A stretch of DNA of 64,000 nucleotides from Microthrixaceae bacterium (GCA_027493675.1 JAOSKI010000001.1:248001-312000), one strand, 5' to 3'; counted from the stretch's first letter, positions 1 to 10,722 are shown. Program-made: numbers and translations. Notes: generated by a model from the sequence alone, not told the origin.

Positions 1-1
1 A

Positions 2-220
2 CTCGGAGCGCGTCCGTTGCGCCGGGCGATCCAGCGGCTCGTCGAGGATCCGCTCTCGGAGCGCCTGCTCTGGAAGGAGTTCCGCGCCGGACAGATCATC
101 GAGGTCGGCGTGGAGCCCGATCCGGAGGCCGACGGCGAGCTCCACATCGTGTTCACCGGCCGGGAAGGTTTCGTGCCGCCGCCGGTCGAGGAGCTCGAGG
201 CTGCCGCTTCGGCCGACTGA
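2..220 (+). CDS. clpC: ClpC-type AAA+ unfoldase, C-terminal end (partial)
   Basis: The gene enters from the left edge; only about 72 codons are present. The frame reads LGARPLRRAIQR, then a conserved LSERLLWKEF segment, which is the C-terminal D2 small domain of ClpC/ClpB unfoldases. The tail is acidic and ends in AAASAD. ClpC feeds proteins to ClpP. The ATPase domains lie outside the window, so ClpC versus ClpB rests on the short C-terminal end and actinobacterial expectation. Confidence 0.8.
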   Translation, partial: LGARPLRRAIQRLVEDPLSERLLWKEFRAGQIIEVGVEPDPEADGELHIVFTGREGFVPPPVEELEAAASAD

Positions 221-240
221 ACAGATTCGGATCACTTGTG

Positions 241-989
241 ATGCTCAGGGTCCGGGTGGTCGCATTGTGCCTGGGCATGCTGTCGGCGGTCGGCTGTCGT
301 ACGACCGTGCAGGTGAGCATCGAGTCCGATGAAACCGCCGGCGGTGAGATCGAGGTCGCGGTCGAGCTCGACGCCGAAGCGCTCGAGGCTCTCGGTGGTT
401 CGGAGGCAATCGAGACCGACGACCTCGATGGGACGACCTGGGTCATGGGAAGGGCCGGGCCGACCGACGGCGGGGGCTTCCGGCTGGAGGCGCGCCGCGC
501 TTTCGTCGGCGCGCAGGACCTGCAGGCGGGCCTCGATGAGTTGACGGGTCCGGGCGTCTTCAGCGACGTGGTCTCGGTTGCGGACCACGGGTTCGCACGC
601 ACCGATTCGGAGTTGTCCGTGGCGGCGTCGGTCACGGGCGACCTGACGCAGTTCTCCGACGGCGCGCTGACCGAGACGCTGGGTGGTCTGCCCTTGGGGT
701 ACACCCCGAGGAGTTGGCGTACATGGGAGCGGACGAACCGGGCGCCGCAAGGATGACAGTGGTTGTGCAGGTCCCAGGAGGGGAACCCGACGAGGTCACA
801 CTCGAGTTGGGCTCTGGTGAGGCAGAGTCCGCGAGCGTCACCTCGACGGTCAGTGACCGCGACCTGGGAGCGCTGTTGTCCGCAGTCGTGGGAGCGGTGC
901 TGGCGGTCCTCGGGCTGGTCCTGTTGGGCGTGCTGTTGGTCCGTCGACGTCGGAAGCGGCCCGGCGGGGATGTCACAGCCGCGGTCTAG
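241..989 (+). CDS. LppM-like lipoprotein with C-terminal membrane anchor (frameshifted)
   Basis: The N-terminus is a lipoprotein signal with lipobox LSAVGC, followed by an acidic beta-rich domain typical of the LppM/DUF3153 family of actinobacterial envelope proteins. The C-terminus has one membrane helix (about 25 residues around LLSAVVGAVLAVLGLVLLG) and a basic RRRRKR stop-transfer tail. The second part lies in another frame. One extra C in the run at about 703 (TACACCCCGAG) joins the halves, so the break looks like a sequencing error. ATG 241 is chosen; GTG 238 in the same frame is possible. Confidence 0.65.
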
Positions 990-992
990 GTT
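987..992 (+). promoter_or_regulatory. -10 element for leaderless radA transcript
   Basis: TAGGTT lies exactly 6 nt before the radA ATG (999). The same TAnnnT-N6-start arrangement recurs before many genes here, so transcription probably begins at the A of the start codon. No clear -35 is seen. Confidence 0.5.
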
Positions 993-998
993 GCCCGG

Positions 999-2370
999 AT
1001 GAGTCGAATCCGTTCGGTGTTCCGTTGTGAATCCTGCGATGCCGAAGAACCCAAGTGGGCGGGCCGCTGCGGTACCTGCGGTGAGTGGAACAGCCTCGTC
1101 GAAAGGGTCAGCCACGCACCTCGTGTGGGTGGCGGCCCGGACGTGTCGGGGTGCGAGGCGCAGCCTCTGGCGATCACCGACGTGCTCGTGGACGGGTCCA
1201 AGGCTGTGCCGACCGGCCTTGCGGAACTGGATCGCGTGTTGGGAGGTGGCCTGCTTCCTGGGAGTGCGACGCTTCTCGGTGGTGAACCGGGCGTGGGCAA
1301 GTCCACGCTCGTGCTCCAATACCCATGCGGCACAGGCGCGCGCCGGCGCGAGCTGCGCCTACGTGACCGGAGAGGAGTCGGTTCACCAGGTCGCGTCGCG
1401 GGCCCGTCGCCTTGATGCGTTGCAGCAACGGATCACGCTGTTGCCTGACACGTCGCTTCCCCGCCTGCTCGACCGACTGGGCACCGACACGCCGAGGGTG
1501 TGTGTGGTCGATTCGATCCAGACGATCCACGATCCAGCTTCGGGATCGTCCCCCGGATCGATCACCCAGGTCCGCGACTGCGCGCACCAGCTCGTAGCTG
1601 CAGCCAAGGATCTCAGGATCACCATGGTTCTCGTAGGCCACGTCACCAAGGAAGGTGCTCTGGCCGGGCCGAGGGTGCTGGAGCACATCGTCGATACCGT
1701 GCTCACCCTCGATGGCGATCGCCACGGCGAACTGCGGATCCTGCGTGCAGCGAAGCACCGGTTCGGCTCCACCCAGGAGATCGGCCTGTTTGCGATCACC
1801 GGGGCCGGGTTCATCTCGGTGGACGACCCTTCGGAGATGTTCCTGGCCGACCGTCGTCCCGGCATCCCTGGGTCCGTCGTGGTGCCCGCCCTCGATGGTC
1901 GGCGCCCCATGCTGGTCGAGGTGCAGGCACTCGTCGCCAGGACGCAGCTGCCCCAGGCGCGCCGGTCGGCGCAAGGTCTTGACGGTGGCCGGCTCAACCT
2001 CTTGTTGGCGGTACTCGCACGTCGGATGGAGATCCCCACTTCCGGGTCTGGACGTCTACGCGATGGCGGTCGGGGGAGTGAGGATCTCCGAACCGGGTGC
2101 GGATCTTGCTCTGTGCGCAGCGGTGACCTCATCGATCACGAACGTCGCAGCCGCGGAGCGGATGGTCCTCTTCGGCGAGGTGGGCCTGGGAGGGGAACTC
2201 CGTCGCGTCGCGCGGATGGAACAACGCCTCGGCGAAGCCGCCCGGCACGCTTCACCACCGCGGTGGTGCCGAGGTCGGCTCCCCGTAGCCATCCCGACAT
2301 CGAGGTGTTGGCGGTTCCTTCGCTCGACGCCGCGCTGACAGTAGCCGGGGTTGTTCCAGATGACATGTGA
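999..2370 (+). CDS. radA: DNA repair protein RadA (Sms), broken by indels
   Basis: RadA is a RecA-like branch-migration ATPase used in recombinational repair. The N-terminal zinc finger (CESC...CGTC), the Walker A GEPGVGKST, the KHRFG motif (family KNRFG) and the C-terminal Lon-like region (LDVYAMAVGGVRI) are all present but spread over three frames. The frame changes near 1320, 2040 and 2255. The full span of about 455 codons matches family length. I read this as one intact gene with assembly indels, not a pseudogene. disA follows about 70 bp downstream, a common actinobacterial pairing. Confidence 0.9.
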
Positions 2371-2429
2371 GGGAACCTCCCGGGCAACCTCATCCCGAAG
2401 TTACGACCCGCAGCCGGTCTGCTTACCCG

Positions 2430-2435
2430 TACACT
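2430..2435 (+). promoter_or_regulatory. -10 element for leaderless disA transcript
   Basis: TACACT lies 6 nt before the GTG at 2442. This supports GTG 2442 as the start, rather than the upstream in-frame start at 2367 that overlaps radA. Confidence 0.5.
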
Positions 2436-2441
2436 GAGCCC

Positions 2442-3515
2442 GTGGCAGAGCGTCGCAGTCAGGAGCTGATGAGCGCCCTCGCCCAGGTCGCGCCCGGTCG
2501 GCCTTTGCGAGAGGGCCTCGACCGGATTCTGAAAGCCGGCATGGGAGCGCTCATAGTGATCGGCGATGGTCCTGAGGTGCTCAACATCTCCTCGGGTGGG
2601 TTCCTCGTCAACGCAGCGTTCTCACCGCAGCGGCTTTCCGAGCTCGCGAAGACCGATGGTGCGATCGTGTTGACACCCGACTCCACCTACATAGCGCGCG
2701 CGAACGTGCACCTGGTTCCCAACCCCAACGTCCCCACCGAGGAGACCGGAACCCGTCACCGCACAGCGGAACGCGTGGCACGCAGCATCGGTGTTCCGTG
2801 CATCTCGGTGTCAGAGGACATGGCGGTGGTGACGGTCTACACGAGTCACGATCGCTACCAACTTGAGCCGATCCCATCCATCCTCAATCGCTGCAACCAG
2901 GCCCTGCAGACCCTCGAACGCTACAAGGCACGTCTGGACGAGGAGTCGACCAGCCTCACAGCGCTCGAGGTGGAGGACCAGGTGATGCTGCGCGACGTGG
3001 TGAGCCTCCTTCAGCGTGCCGAGCTCGTGGCGCGCATCAGCGAGGAGATCGAGCAGTACCTGGTCGAGCTGGGAACCGACGGCCGCCTGGTGGGGCTCCA
3101 GCTCAGGGAGTTGATGGCGGGAGTCGAAGACGAGCGCCGGCTCGTCGTGCTCGACTACCTCCAGCCGGATGCCTCCTGGGACCTCGAGCAGGCCATCGAG
3201 ACGCTTTCGGAGATCGGGGTGGAGGACCTCCTCGACCAGGAGGCGGTGGCCCAGGCGCTGCACCTCGCAGGTCAGACCGACGACCTGGATTCGTCCATAC
3301 AGCCCGCGGGTCACCGGATGTTGGCTCGGATCCCACGCCTGCCCGATGGAATCGCCGATCAGCTCGTTGCGCACTGCGGCACCCTGGAGAAGCTGTCGCG
3401 GAGCACCGTGGAGGAGCTCGCCGCGATCCCGGGTGTGAGCGAGCACCTTGCCCGAACGGTCAAGGACGCTCTGGCGCGGATCGCCGAGTCGTCGATCCTG
3501 GACCGCTACAGCTGA
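2442..3515 (+). CDS. disA: DNA integrity scanning diadenylate cyclase DisA
   Basis: DisA makes cyclic di-AMP and scans DNA for branched structures. The N-terminal DAC domain shows the two catalytic motifs DGAIVL and TRHRTAERVA (about residues 70-115). A helical linker follows, then a C-terminal helix-hairpin-helix (LAAIPGVSEHLARTVKDAL). Length is about 357 aa, normal for the family, and the frame is intact. The start was set at GTG 2442 from the leaderless -10; the ORF track extends it 25 codons upstream into radA. Confidence 0.95.
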   Translation: MAERRSQELMSALAQVAPGRPLREGLDRILKAGMGALIVIGDGPEVLNISSGGFLVNAAFSPQRLSELAKTDGAIVLTPDSTYIARANVHLVPNPNVPTEETGTRHRTAERVARSIGVPCISVSEDMAVVTVYTSHDRYQLEPIPSILNRCNQALQTLERYKARLDEESTSLTALEVEDQVMLRDVVSLLQRAELVARISEEIEQYLVELGTDGRLVGLQLRELMAGVEDERRLVVLDYLQPDASWDLEQAIETLSEIGVEDLLDQEAVAQALHLAGQTDDLDSSIQPAGHRMLARIPRLPDGIADQLVAHCGTLEKLSRSTVEELAAIPGVSEHLARTVKDALARIAESSILDRYS

Positions 3516-3566
3516 CGGTTCCTTCTCTGGGCGTCGGTCGGCCGCTCCAGCGCAGGTGGTCGCGGC

Positions 3567-3572
3567 TACCGT
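3567..3572 (+). promoter_or_regulatory. -10 element for leaderless dienelactone hydrolase gene
   Basis: TACCGT is followed by 6 nt and then the GTG at 3579, the same geometry as at radA and disA. Confidence 0.45.
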
Positions 3573-3578
3573 CGCGGC

Positions 3579-4262
3579 GTGCACACCGAACTCGCTTCAG
3601 GAACCCCCGCATATGTCGTCGAACAGAGCGGCGCGAAGCGCGCGGTGGTGGTGATCCCCGACATATGGGGACTACGGGAGCTGTTCTCCGAGATGTGCGA
3701 GGACCTCTCTGCGACCACAGGGTGGTCGGTGGGTGCGTTCGATCCCTTCGGTGGGGCCGACCTTCCACCGGCGGATCATCCCGAGGGATTCGAGCGCAGG
3801 GTCGAGGCGCTGAAGGTGTTGGACGACGGGAGCTTGCTCGGTGGCGCAGTTGCGACAGCCGGCGCGATGGGATGCGATACGGCGGGTCTGATCGGGTTCT
3901 GCATGGGCGGCATGTATGCGCTCAAGGCGTCTGCCACTGGACGCTTCGATCGGATCGGTGCGTTCTACGGGATGATCACCGTGCCTGATGAGTGGTCGGG
4001 CCCCGGGCAGCGTCAACCGCTCGAGGCACTCCTGCGCAGAGGGGATGCCCAGGTGATGGCCGTGGTGGGAACAGCGGACGCCTGGACACCGCCCGATGCG
4101 GTGAGCCGGCTCGAGGCTGTGGGGGTGCAGGTGATCCGATACGAAGGAGCGGAGCACGGCTTCGTGCACGACCCGGACAGGCCCACGCACCGCCCGGACG
4201 ACGCAGCCGATGCCTGGAGGCGGGTCATCGCGTTCATCGGTGGAGCATCAGTGGCCGATTAG
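3579..4262 (+). CDS. Dienelactone hydrolase family protein
   Basis: An alpha/beta hydrolase of 227 aa. The nucleophile elbow GFCMGG carries the cysteine typical of dienelactone hydrolases. The acid is likely the Asp in GTADAWTP and the base the His in GAEHGF. The N-terminal VVVIPDIWGL strand supplies the oxyanion region. The fold and family are clear, but the substrate is not; many actinobacterial members are not in chloroaromatic pathways. No frameshift. Confidence 0.85.
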   Translation: MHTELASGTPAYVVEQSGAKRAVVVIPDIWGLRELFSEMCEDLSATTGWSVGAFDPFGGADLPPADHPEGFERRVEALKVLDDGSLLGGAVATAGAMGCDTAGLIGFCMGGMYALKASATGRFDRIGAFYGMITVPDEWSGPGQRQPLEALLRRGDAQVMAVVGTADAWTPPDAVSRLEAVGVQVIRYEGAEHGFVHDPDRPTHRPDDAADAWRRVIAFIGGASVAD

Positions 4263-4297
4263 GCGCCTCTGGCCCTGTGCCCCGGCCGCCCGAATCC

Positions 4298-4967
4298 TCA
4301 GTGTGAGCGGATCTCCAGCTCGCGGCGCTTCACGATGCGGTACATCGAGCCGTCCTGCTCGACCCATCCGAGCTTCAGGAAGCTTGCGATCGCCTTGTTC
4401 ACCCGCTCCCGTGACGCCCCGACCAGGCCTGCCAACTCCTCCTGGGTGATCGGTATCTCGAAGACGTCGTCGTCGCCTGCCAGGTCGAGGAGGTGCTTTG
4501 CGGTACGGCCGGTGACATCGAGGAAGAACGAGTCGGCAAGTGCCTCATCGGTTGCGCGGATCCGCTTGGACAGCATGCGCACGACCGACCACAGCAACTC
4601 GGGGCGGTCCTCCCAGATCAGGCGCAACACGGTGTAGGGCACTCTCACGACCACGCACCGCTCGAGCGCCCTGGCCTCCGCGGACCGACCTCCCTCGTCG
4701 AAGAGACCCATCTCTCCGAACAGGTCGCCCTTGGTCATGATGGCGACCATCGATTCGCGCCCGTCCACGCTCTTGTTGGATATGGCGATGCGTCCGCTGG
4801 CTATCACGTAGCAGGCATTGGCTTCCGCTCCCTCTTCGAACACCACGTCGTTGCGGGTCAGCTCGAGCAACCCGGCGGCCTCGCAAGAGCCGGGTGTGGT
4901 CGTCCTGGTCGAACAGCTCGAACAGCTCAACCTCGCGCAGCAGCAAGTTGTGGTCATCGGTGGTCAT
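4298..4967 (-). CDS. Crp/Fnr family transcriptional regulator (one frameshift)
   Basis: The N-terminal cyclic-nucleotide-binding barrel includes GDLFGEMGLFDEGGRSAEARA, with the phosphate-binding-cassette pattern GExG...RSAxA seen in cAMP-binding Crp proteins. The C-terminal winged helix reads ITQEELAGLVGASRERVNKAI. The first 25-30 residues (MTTDDHNLLLREVELFELF) lie in another frame and are joined by one indel near 4885. ATG at 4967. A class III cyclase at 47319-48500 could supply the ligand, but that link is inferred. Confidence 0.85.
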
Positions 4968-5164
4968 GGCGACCGCAGTCTAGGAGACGCCCTGAGGTGT
5001 CGGCGGCCAACTGCCGCAATCGCGGGGCTCTGCGGCGGCGGGACTGTTTCCGTTGGCGTTCGCCCGTGGCTGCTGTTCGTGGTCCCCCGGGTGCACGGGG
5101 ATGAAGCTGTCCGCTGATCCTCTAGGGTTCTCCGGGTGGGCAACCGGGTTGTGGGCCAGCGAAC

Positions 5165-5856
5165 GTGACACACCCGGCGCCATCCCATGGGACCCGGCCA
5201 TCGAGCGTGGTCGACGAGGTCTGGTGTGTCGTGGTGGCGGCCGGATCGGGTCGACGGTTCGGGTCGGCCAAGCAGTTCGAGGCCCTGGGCCCGGAACGGG
5301 TGGTGGATCGTTCGGTTCGCATCGCGGCGGGATCGTGTGACGGCGTTGTGGTGGTCTTGCCGGGTGACGTGTTGCAGGGTGCTGACGGCCAAGTGCCACT
5401 TGCAGATGTGGTGGTAGGTGGGGGGGCTACGCGCACCGAGGTCGTCGCGGGCCGGCGTGGGTGCGGTTCCCCGGCCGGGCTGGGGTGATCCTGGTCCACG
5501 ACGCAGCACGGCCGCTTGCCGACTCGGGCGTGTTCGCTCGGGTGATCGATGCGGTCCGCTCCGGTGCTGCGGCCGTGGTCCTGGTGGTGGAGATCGCCGA
5601 CACCATCCGCGAGGTCGACGGGCCGGTGGTCGATCGCGATCGGCTCCGTGCTGTGCAGACGCCCCAGGGGTTCCGAGCGGCGGCAATCCGCGAGGCCCTG
5701 GACGACTGTGCCGATGCCACCGACGATGCCGGCGCTGTCGAGGCCGCAGGGTATGAGGTGCGGATGGTGGCAGGCGATCCGATCAACCGGAAGATCACCA
5801 CTCCGGCTGACCTACTCTTCGCAAGGGCTGTCGTGGGGCAGTCCGGGCAAGGCTGA
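5165..5856 (+). CDS. ispD: 2-C-methyl-D-erythritol 4-phosphate cytidylyltransferase IspD (frameshifted)
   Basis: IspD transfers CMP to MEP in the non-mevalonate isoprenoid pathway. The CTP-binding loop VVAAGSGRRFG is near the N-terminus. The second part carries ILVHDAARPL, VQTPQGFR, DDAGAVEAAGYEV and the C-terminal INRKITTPADL. The halves are in different frames, joined around 5455. The GTG start at 5165 is uncertain; a GTG nearer the conserved core at about 5210 is possible. The stop is 3 nt before ispF. Confidence 0.9.
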
Positions 5857-5859
5857 GCG

Positions 5860-6386
5860 GTGGATCGTCAGGAGGCGGACGTGGATGTGAGGGTGGGCAA
5901 CGGGTTCGACATCCATGCGTTCTCCGCGGACGCTGGACGACAACTGGTGCTTGGTGGCGTGCGCTTCGAGGATCATCCGGGCCTGGAGGGTCATTCGGAT
6001 GCAGACGTGATCGCTCACGCGGTGGCCGAGGCGCTGCTCGGTGCAGCGGGTCTGGGGACCTCGGCTCGCACTTCCCCGACGACGACGACCGCTACCGTGG
6101 CGCCGACAGCCTGGAGCTGCTGCGCTTGGTCGTGCAGGAGGTGGCTGCAGCGGGTTGGAGGATCACGAACGTGGACTGCTCGGTGATAGCGGAGCGTCCC
6201 AAGCTCGCTCCGTACCGCGATCTGATCCAGGAGAACCTTGCCGGCGTGGTCGGGGCTCCGGTGTCGGTCAAGGGCCGGCGGGCCGAGGGCCTCGGCGCCC
6301 TCGGTCGTTGTGAGGGGATCGCGGCCATGGCATCCGCGTTGTTGGTGCGCGCTCGGGTGTCGAACGACACAGAGGCTGTGGCGTGA
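5860..6386 (+). CDS. ispF: 2-C-methyl-D-erythritol 2,4-cyclodiphosphate synthase IspF (frameshifted)
   Basis: This enzyme acts two steps after IspD in the same pathway. NGFDIHAF holds the metal-binding Asp and His, and [19 protein letters not shown] is the family signature. The rest ([35 protein letters not shown]) is one frame away. Adding one G to the GGGG at about 6055 restores [11 protein letters not shown]. About 160 aa in all, with normal length. It overlaps rlmB by 4 nt, so ispD-ispF-rlmB form an operon. Confidence 0.92.
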
Positions 6387-7361
6387 GCGGAGACCGGAGA
6401 CGAACCGGTGGTCCCGGCTCGGGTCGTGGTGGTTCGTCGCGGTCGACCTCGGGCGGTCGCTCCCGCACTTCCAAGGGGTCTCCTGAGCGTAGGCCGCGCC
6501 GCTCGGGTGCAGGCAGCGGCGGCGCCGATGGCGGCCGGGCGAGCACTCCGCCCCGGGGTGGTGCCGGACGGCCGGGTGCCCCTCGTCGGAGCGGCGCGAA
6601 GTCACAACGGAAGCGGCCGGCGGGGCTGGACGGCACGCAGGTGGAGGGCCGTCAGGCCGTTCGCGAGCTCCTGTTGGCCGGTCGTAGGAACGTGATCGAG
6701 GTGTTCCTCAGCAACGACGCAGACCGTGTCGACATCGTCGAGGACATAGTCGGGCTCGCCGGGGAACTTCGAGTACCGCTACGCGCGGTGAGTCGTACCA
6801 AGCTCGATCACATGGCACGCACCGATTCCCCCAGGGTGTGGTGGCCATCGCCCAACAGCTGCCGGCCGAGGAGCTCGGCGTGTTGTGCAAGCGATCCGAT
6901 GCGCGAACCCCGTTCCTGCTGGCGCTCGACGGGGTGACCGACCCGGGAACCTCGGTGCGGTCATACGTATCGCCGAGTGTGCCGGGGTGACCGGAGTGGT
7001 GCTGCCGCGTCACAGAGCGGCCCACGTGACACCCACGGTCACGAAGGCTGCGGCGGGAGCAATCGAATACCTCCCGATGGCACTGGTGGCCGGCATTCCT
7101 GCCGCGATCGAGCAGATGCGTTCGCTGGGGGTCTGGGTGGTGGGCCTGGACTCCGGCGGGACGACGTCGATCCACGAGCTACCGGTGGCGGACGAACCGG
7201 TGTGCCTGGTGCTGGGAGCAGAAGGGAGGGGCTTGTCGAAGCTGGTCTCGCAACGCTGTGACGTGGTCGCGTCGATCCCGCTCCACGGCCGACTCGCCTC
7301 GCTCAACGTTGCGGCGGCCGGTGCAGTCGCCTGTTACGAGGTGGCCCGGCGTCGTTGCTGA
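6383..7361 (+). CDS. rlmB: 23S rRNA (guanosine-2'-O)-methyltransferase RlmB / TrmH family (frameshifted)
   Basis: A SpoU/TrmH methyltransferase. A long Gly/Arg/Ser-rich basic N-terminal tail (about 75 residues) precedes the RNA-binding domain (TQVEGRQAVRELLLAGRRNV). The SPOUT knot shows DPGNLGAVIRIAECAG, LGAEGRGLSKLV and a C-terminal SLNVAAAGAVACYE. Two indels break it: a C-run at about 6827 (5 C, 6 needed) and a G-run at about 6940 (3 G, 4 needed). The end overlaps the convergent surface-protein gene by 28 bp. Confidence 0.88.
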
Positions 7362-9876
7362 CGGTGCGTCGTTCGCATCGTGGCTGCAACGGCTCCGGCC
7401 CCGATCAGGATCAGGAACACAGCGAGGGTCACCATGGCGACGGTGTTGGAACCGGTGTAGGCGAGCTTGACCGGGGACGATACCGGTTGCTCCGAGGATG
7501 CGGGGATGCTCTCGCCTGTGCCGTCCCCACCGGTGTCGCCGGGTTGGGACGGGGTCGTGGGGTCGTCGTCGGTCTCGTCGGGTGCTGCCGGTGTGGCACT
7601 GCCAACGGTGACCTCGAAGGTCGTCGAGTCCGCAACCTCAACACCGTTGCTGAGGATGCGGGCGGAGCACACATAGGGTGCACCGGGAGTGAACCCGGAG
7701 ACCTTCACCGGGAAACTGCCCTGGGATGCGCTGGTGGGAGTGCCCTTGGTGGATTCACAGCCCACTGAGTAGGTGAGCTCGTTGCCGGCTCTCGCGTTCA
7801 GACCGCCATCCGGCGCCAGGCCCGTGGTGTCGAAGTCCACCAGTATGAAGTCCTTGCCGATCTCGGGCGGTTTGACCGTCACGGAGCCACATCCGAAGCA
7901 GACGTCGGCTGTGAAGCTCTCCTTTGGCGCGATGGTGATGAGGGTCGCTCCCTGGGTGATGGGGTCGGGGCCCTTGTCGCCCAGTTCCAGTGGGACTCCG
8001 TCGTACCACACGGCGTTGAAGAACACGCCTGTGGCACCCGTGTCGGGGATCACCGGAGCCACGTCGTCGGAGCCGCAGCCGACGAATGCGAGGGTCCATG
8101 TGCCGGTGGGTACGTCGCTGAAGGCGTACCTGCCGTCGGCGTCAGTCTGTACGAAGCGGACGTGGTCGAAGGGCAGGTACAGCGCCACGCACGCCTCGAG
8201 TGGTTCGCCCCTCACGTTGGTGATGCGCCCCGAGACCGTTCCGGTGCCTCCGGCGGTGGTGAGCTTCGCGTCGATGCTGTCGACGGTCGCGCCGGTGGAG
8301 ACCTCGACGGTCTTGGCAGAAGCGGGTTCAAGGCCTCCGCCCCACCACTGGGCCAGGTAGGTGCCCCCGGGGATCGGTGGTTCGGCGTTCTGATCGCCGC
8401 AGTCGACGAACTGCACCTTGTACTTGCACGCTTCGCGAGAGAGTGATCGAGTAGGTGCCGTCGGATCCGGTCTCCGCCATGCCACCGACGAAGCTGTCGG
8501 TCGTGGCCTGCACGCAGGTTCCCTCCAGTGGGGTGCCGCCTGTGTCGGTCACGGTGCCGGTGATCAGTGCCGCCGGCTGCAGTTGGACGTTCACGCCGGT
8601 TCGACTCTGGCCGGCTGTCAGCTCGATGGTGGTGGCGCGGTCGAAGCTGTCGCTGCCGCTGTACCACTGTTCCAGGTACGGTCCGGTGTCGTTGCAGTCC
8701 TCGAAGTTCACACGGTGGGTTCCCGGTGGGGAGGCGCTCGAGCTCGTAGTTCCCCGAGGCGTCGGTCTGGGCCCATCCGACGCTGTTCCAGTCGTCGTCG
8801 GTGCCGGTCACTGCCTGCACGCAGATGTTCGCGGCCGGCGCGCCGCCGGTACCGGTGACCTTGCCCGAGATGGTGGCGCCCAGCGTCATCTGCGCATCGA
8901 TCCCGTTGAGGGTGGTGCCCGGGCTGAGAGACAGATGCTGCGCGTCGTCTCGGTCTGTGACGCCGTCGTACCACTGGTCGGCATGCGTGGCCGGAGAGTT
9001 GCAGTCGTGGAACGACACCACAGTGGATACCGGCGGCAGACCACTGATCGAGTAGTTGCCGGACGCGTCGGTGTTGGCGCCGGCCAGGTGGTGGTCGTCG
9101 GGGTGCGGTGTCATGGCGTTCACGCAGACCTGGCTCAAGGGTGACGAGTCCTGATCCCGGACGTTGCCGGCGATGGTCGCTCCGTCGCCCAGTTGCGCAT
9201 CGATGCCTGTCACGAGGGTTCCGTTGGCCACCCGGAGGTCGAGGCTCTGAGCATCGGCCTCGAGGTACTCGTCGTTCCAGAACTCGGCTGCGTACTGAGC
9301 CGGGTAGCGGTTGTCGACGAAGCGGACTTTGTACTGGCCGTCTTTCACAGGGCCGGTGCGGTACTGGCCGTTGGAGTCGGTGTAGCCAGAGATGTAGTCG
9401 TTCGGTGGATCCTGTGGCTGGAGCTCCACTCGGATGTCCTGAAGTGGGCTGTTCGCCGTGTCGGTCACGGTGCCCGTCACCGACACACCAGGCACCATGT
9501 GCACGTCGGCAAGAGCGGTGTTGGCCTGGTCGGCCACGTTCACGAGGGCAGCGGTCGACTCGTCGGCTGCACCGAGGTACCACTGTGTGAGGTAGGTGGG
9601 TGCTGGATTGCAGTCCGAGAACTGCACGCGGTGCTGACCTGCCGGCACGTTGTCGATCAGGTAGGTGCCGCCGGGGCCGGTCATGGTGCCGGTCACGTTC
9701 TGCGCGTAGACGCAGACGCCGCCGAGCGGCATGCCCTGGTCATCGAGGACCGTCCCGGAGATCGATCCGGTGCCCGGATCCGATGATGCGGCTGGTGGAG
9801 CTCCGAACGTGACGCACGATGCGATCACCGCTGTCGCTGCGACGGCCCGGCCGAGAAGAGAGCGGTTCCAATCCAT
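7334..9876 (-). CDS. Secreted repeat surface protein with LAYTG sortase signal (frameshifted)
   Basis: About 845 aa. A signal peptide (AVAATAVIASCVTFGAPPAAS) is followed by six to seven repeats of about 100 aa. Each has the carboxypeptidase-regulatory/Cna-B-like pattern 'ISGTVLDDQGMPLGGVCVYA ... TYLIDNVPAGQHRVQF.DCN....YLTQWY', so they form Ig-like beta domains in tandem. A TP/DD-rich linker leads to LAYTG, a hydrophobic helix and a basic tail HRQQRRR. LAxTG is the class E sortase motif of actinobacteria, so the protein is probably wall-anchored. Two indels near 8445 and 8720 split the frame. Function is unknown; adhesion or a structural role is plausible. Confidence 0.8.
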
Positions 9877-10081
9877 GCGTCACGGATCGGCAGGTCCGCA
9901 CCGGATTGTTAGCTCCGCTGCGTGGATGTGGTGTCGTCGTCGGTCCGATCGCCACATCCCGTGTCCTGCGCCGCGGTTCCCATCGACGGGTTCGTGCCTT
10001 GATGGATGCTCCGCCGCTCGACCACGGCGGCCGCACTCACAGCCGGGCACGCTGCGTTGTGGCTTGTGGCGTGACCACTGC

Positions 10082-10087
10082 GAGACT
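10082..10087 (+). promoter_or_regulatory. -10 element for leaderless PRTase gene
   Basis: GAGACT (nAnnnT) is followed by 6 nt and ATG 10094. This favours the second of two in-frame ATGs (10088, 10094). Confidence 0.35.
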
Positions 10088-10093
10088 ATGGCC

Positions 10094-10697
10094 ATGTCCG
10101 CTGAGCCTGTCCACGACGAGACCTTCGAGGCCCGCAGGGCGCGGCTCCTGGAGATCGTGATTGATCGCGCACTGACCACCTTCGACGAACCCCGCGAATT
10201 GGCTTCGGGTGAGATGAGCAGGGACTTCATCGACGCCAAGCGGGGACTCAGCCGGGGGCGCCGATCTCTGTCTGGCCTGTGAGGTGATCGCAGAGATGAT
10301 CGCAGACGCCGGGATCGGGTTCGACGCAGTGGGGGGTTTGACTCTTGGGGCCGACCAGTTCTCCCACGGTGTGGCCGCATGCCTCGACGACGACCATGAA
10401 TGGTTCGTGGTGCGCAAGAAGCCCAAGGGTCGCGGCACCGATCAGCTCGTCGAGGGGGCTGTCCTCGGTCCGGGCACCCGGGTGCTCCTCGTGGACGATG
10501 TGGTGACCACGGGTGGGTCGATCCGACAGGCGTATCGCCATGTGGTCGATACCGGAGCGGTCGTCGTGGCAGCGGTGACGCTGGTCGACAGGGGCGAGGT
10601 GGCAGCGTCGTTCTTCGCTGCCGAGGAGGTCGTGTACCGCCCGGTGTTCACCTACCGCGACCTCGGCATCGAGCCGGTCGGATCCGGTCGCGTGTAG
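10094..10697 (+). CDS. pyrE: Orotate phosphoribosyltransferase-like PRTase (frameshifted)
   Basis: The PRPP-binding motif VLLVDDVVTTGGS is at about residue 130, preceded by GLTLGADQFSHGVA and FVVRKKPKGRGTDQLVEG, the PyrE pattern (a lysine-rich loop before the PRPP motif). PyrE converts orotate and PRPP to OMP in pyrimidine synthesis. The first 55 residues are in another frame, joined at a G-run near 10255. About 200 aa, slightly short at the N-terminus for PyrE, so a related PRTase cannot be ruled out. Confidence 0.75.
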
Positions 10698-10722
10698 TCA
10701 CCGGATTGAACCGGATCGAATC

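Noticed and set aside
153-1319. 388-aa minus-strand ORF over the lipoprotein and radA
   Set aside because: Shadow of the plus-strand genes, whose products are recognisable; low-complexity composition typical of antisense in high-GC DNA.
5123-5138. TAGGGT as a leaderless promoter for ispD
   Set aside because: The spacing to the next GTG (5136) is 7 nt and that frame stops after ten codons, so it does not define the ispD start; the ispD start remains uncertain.
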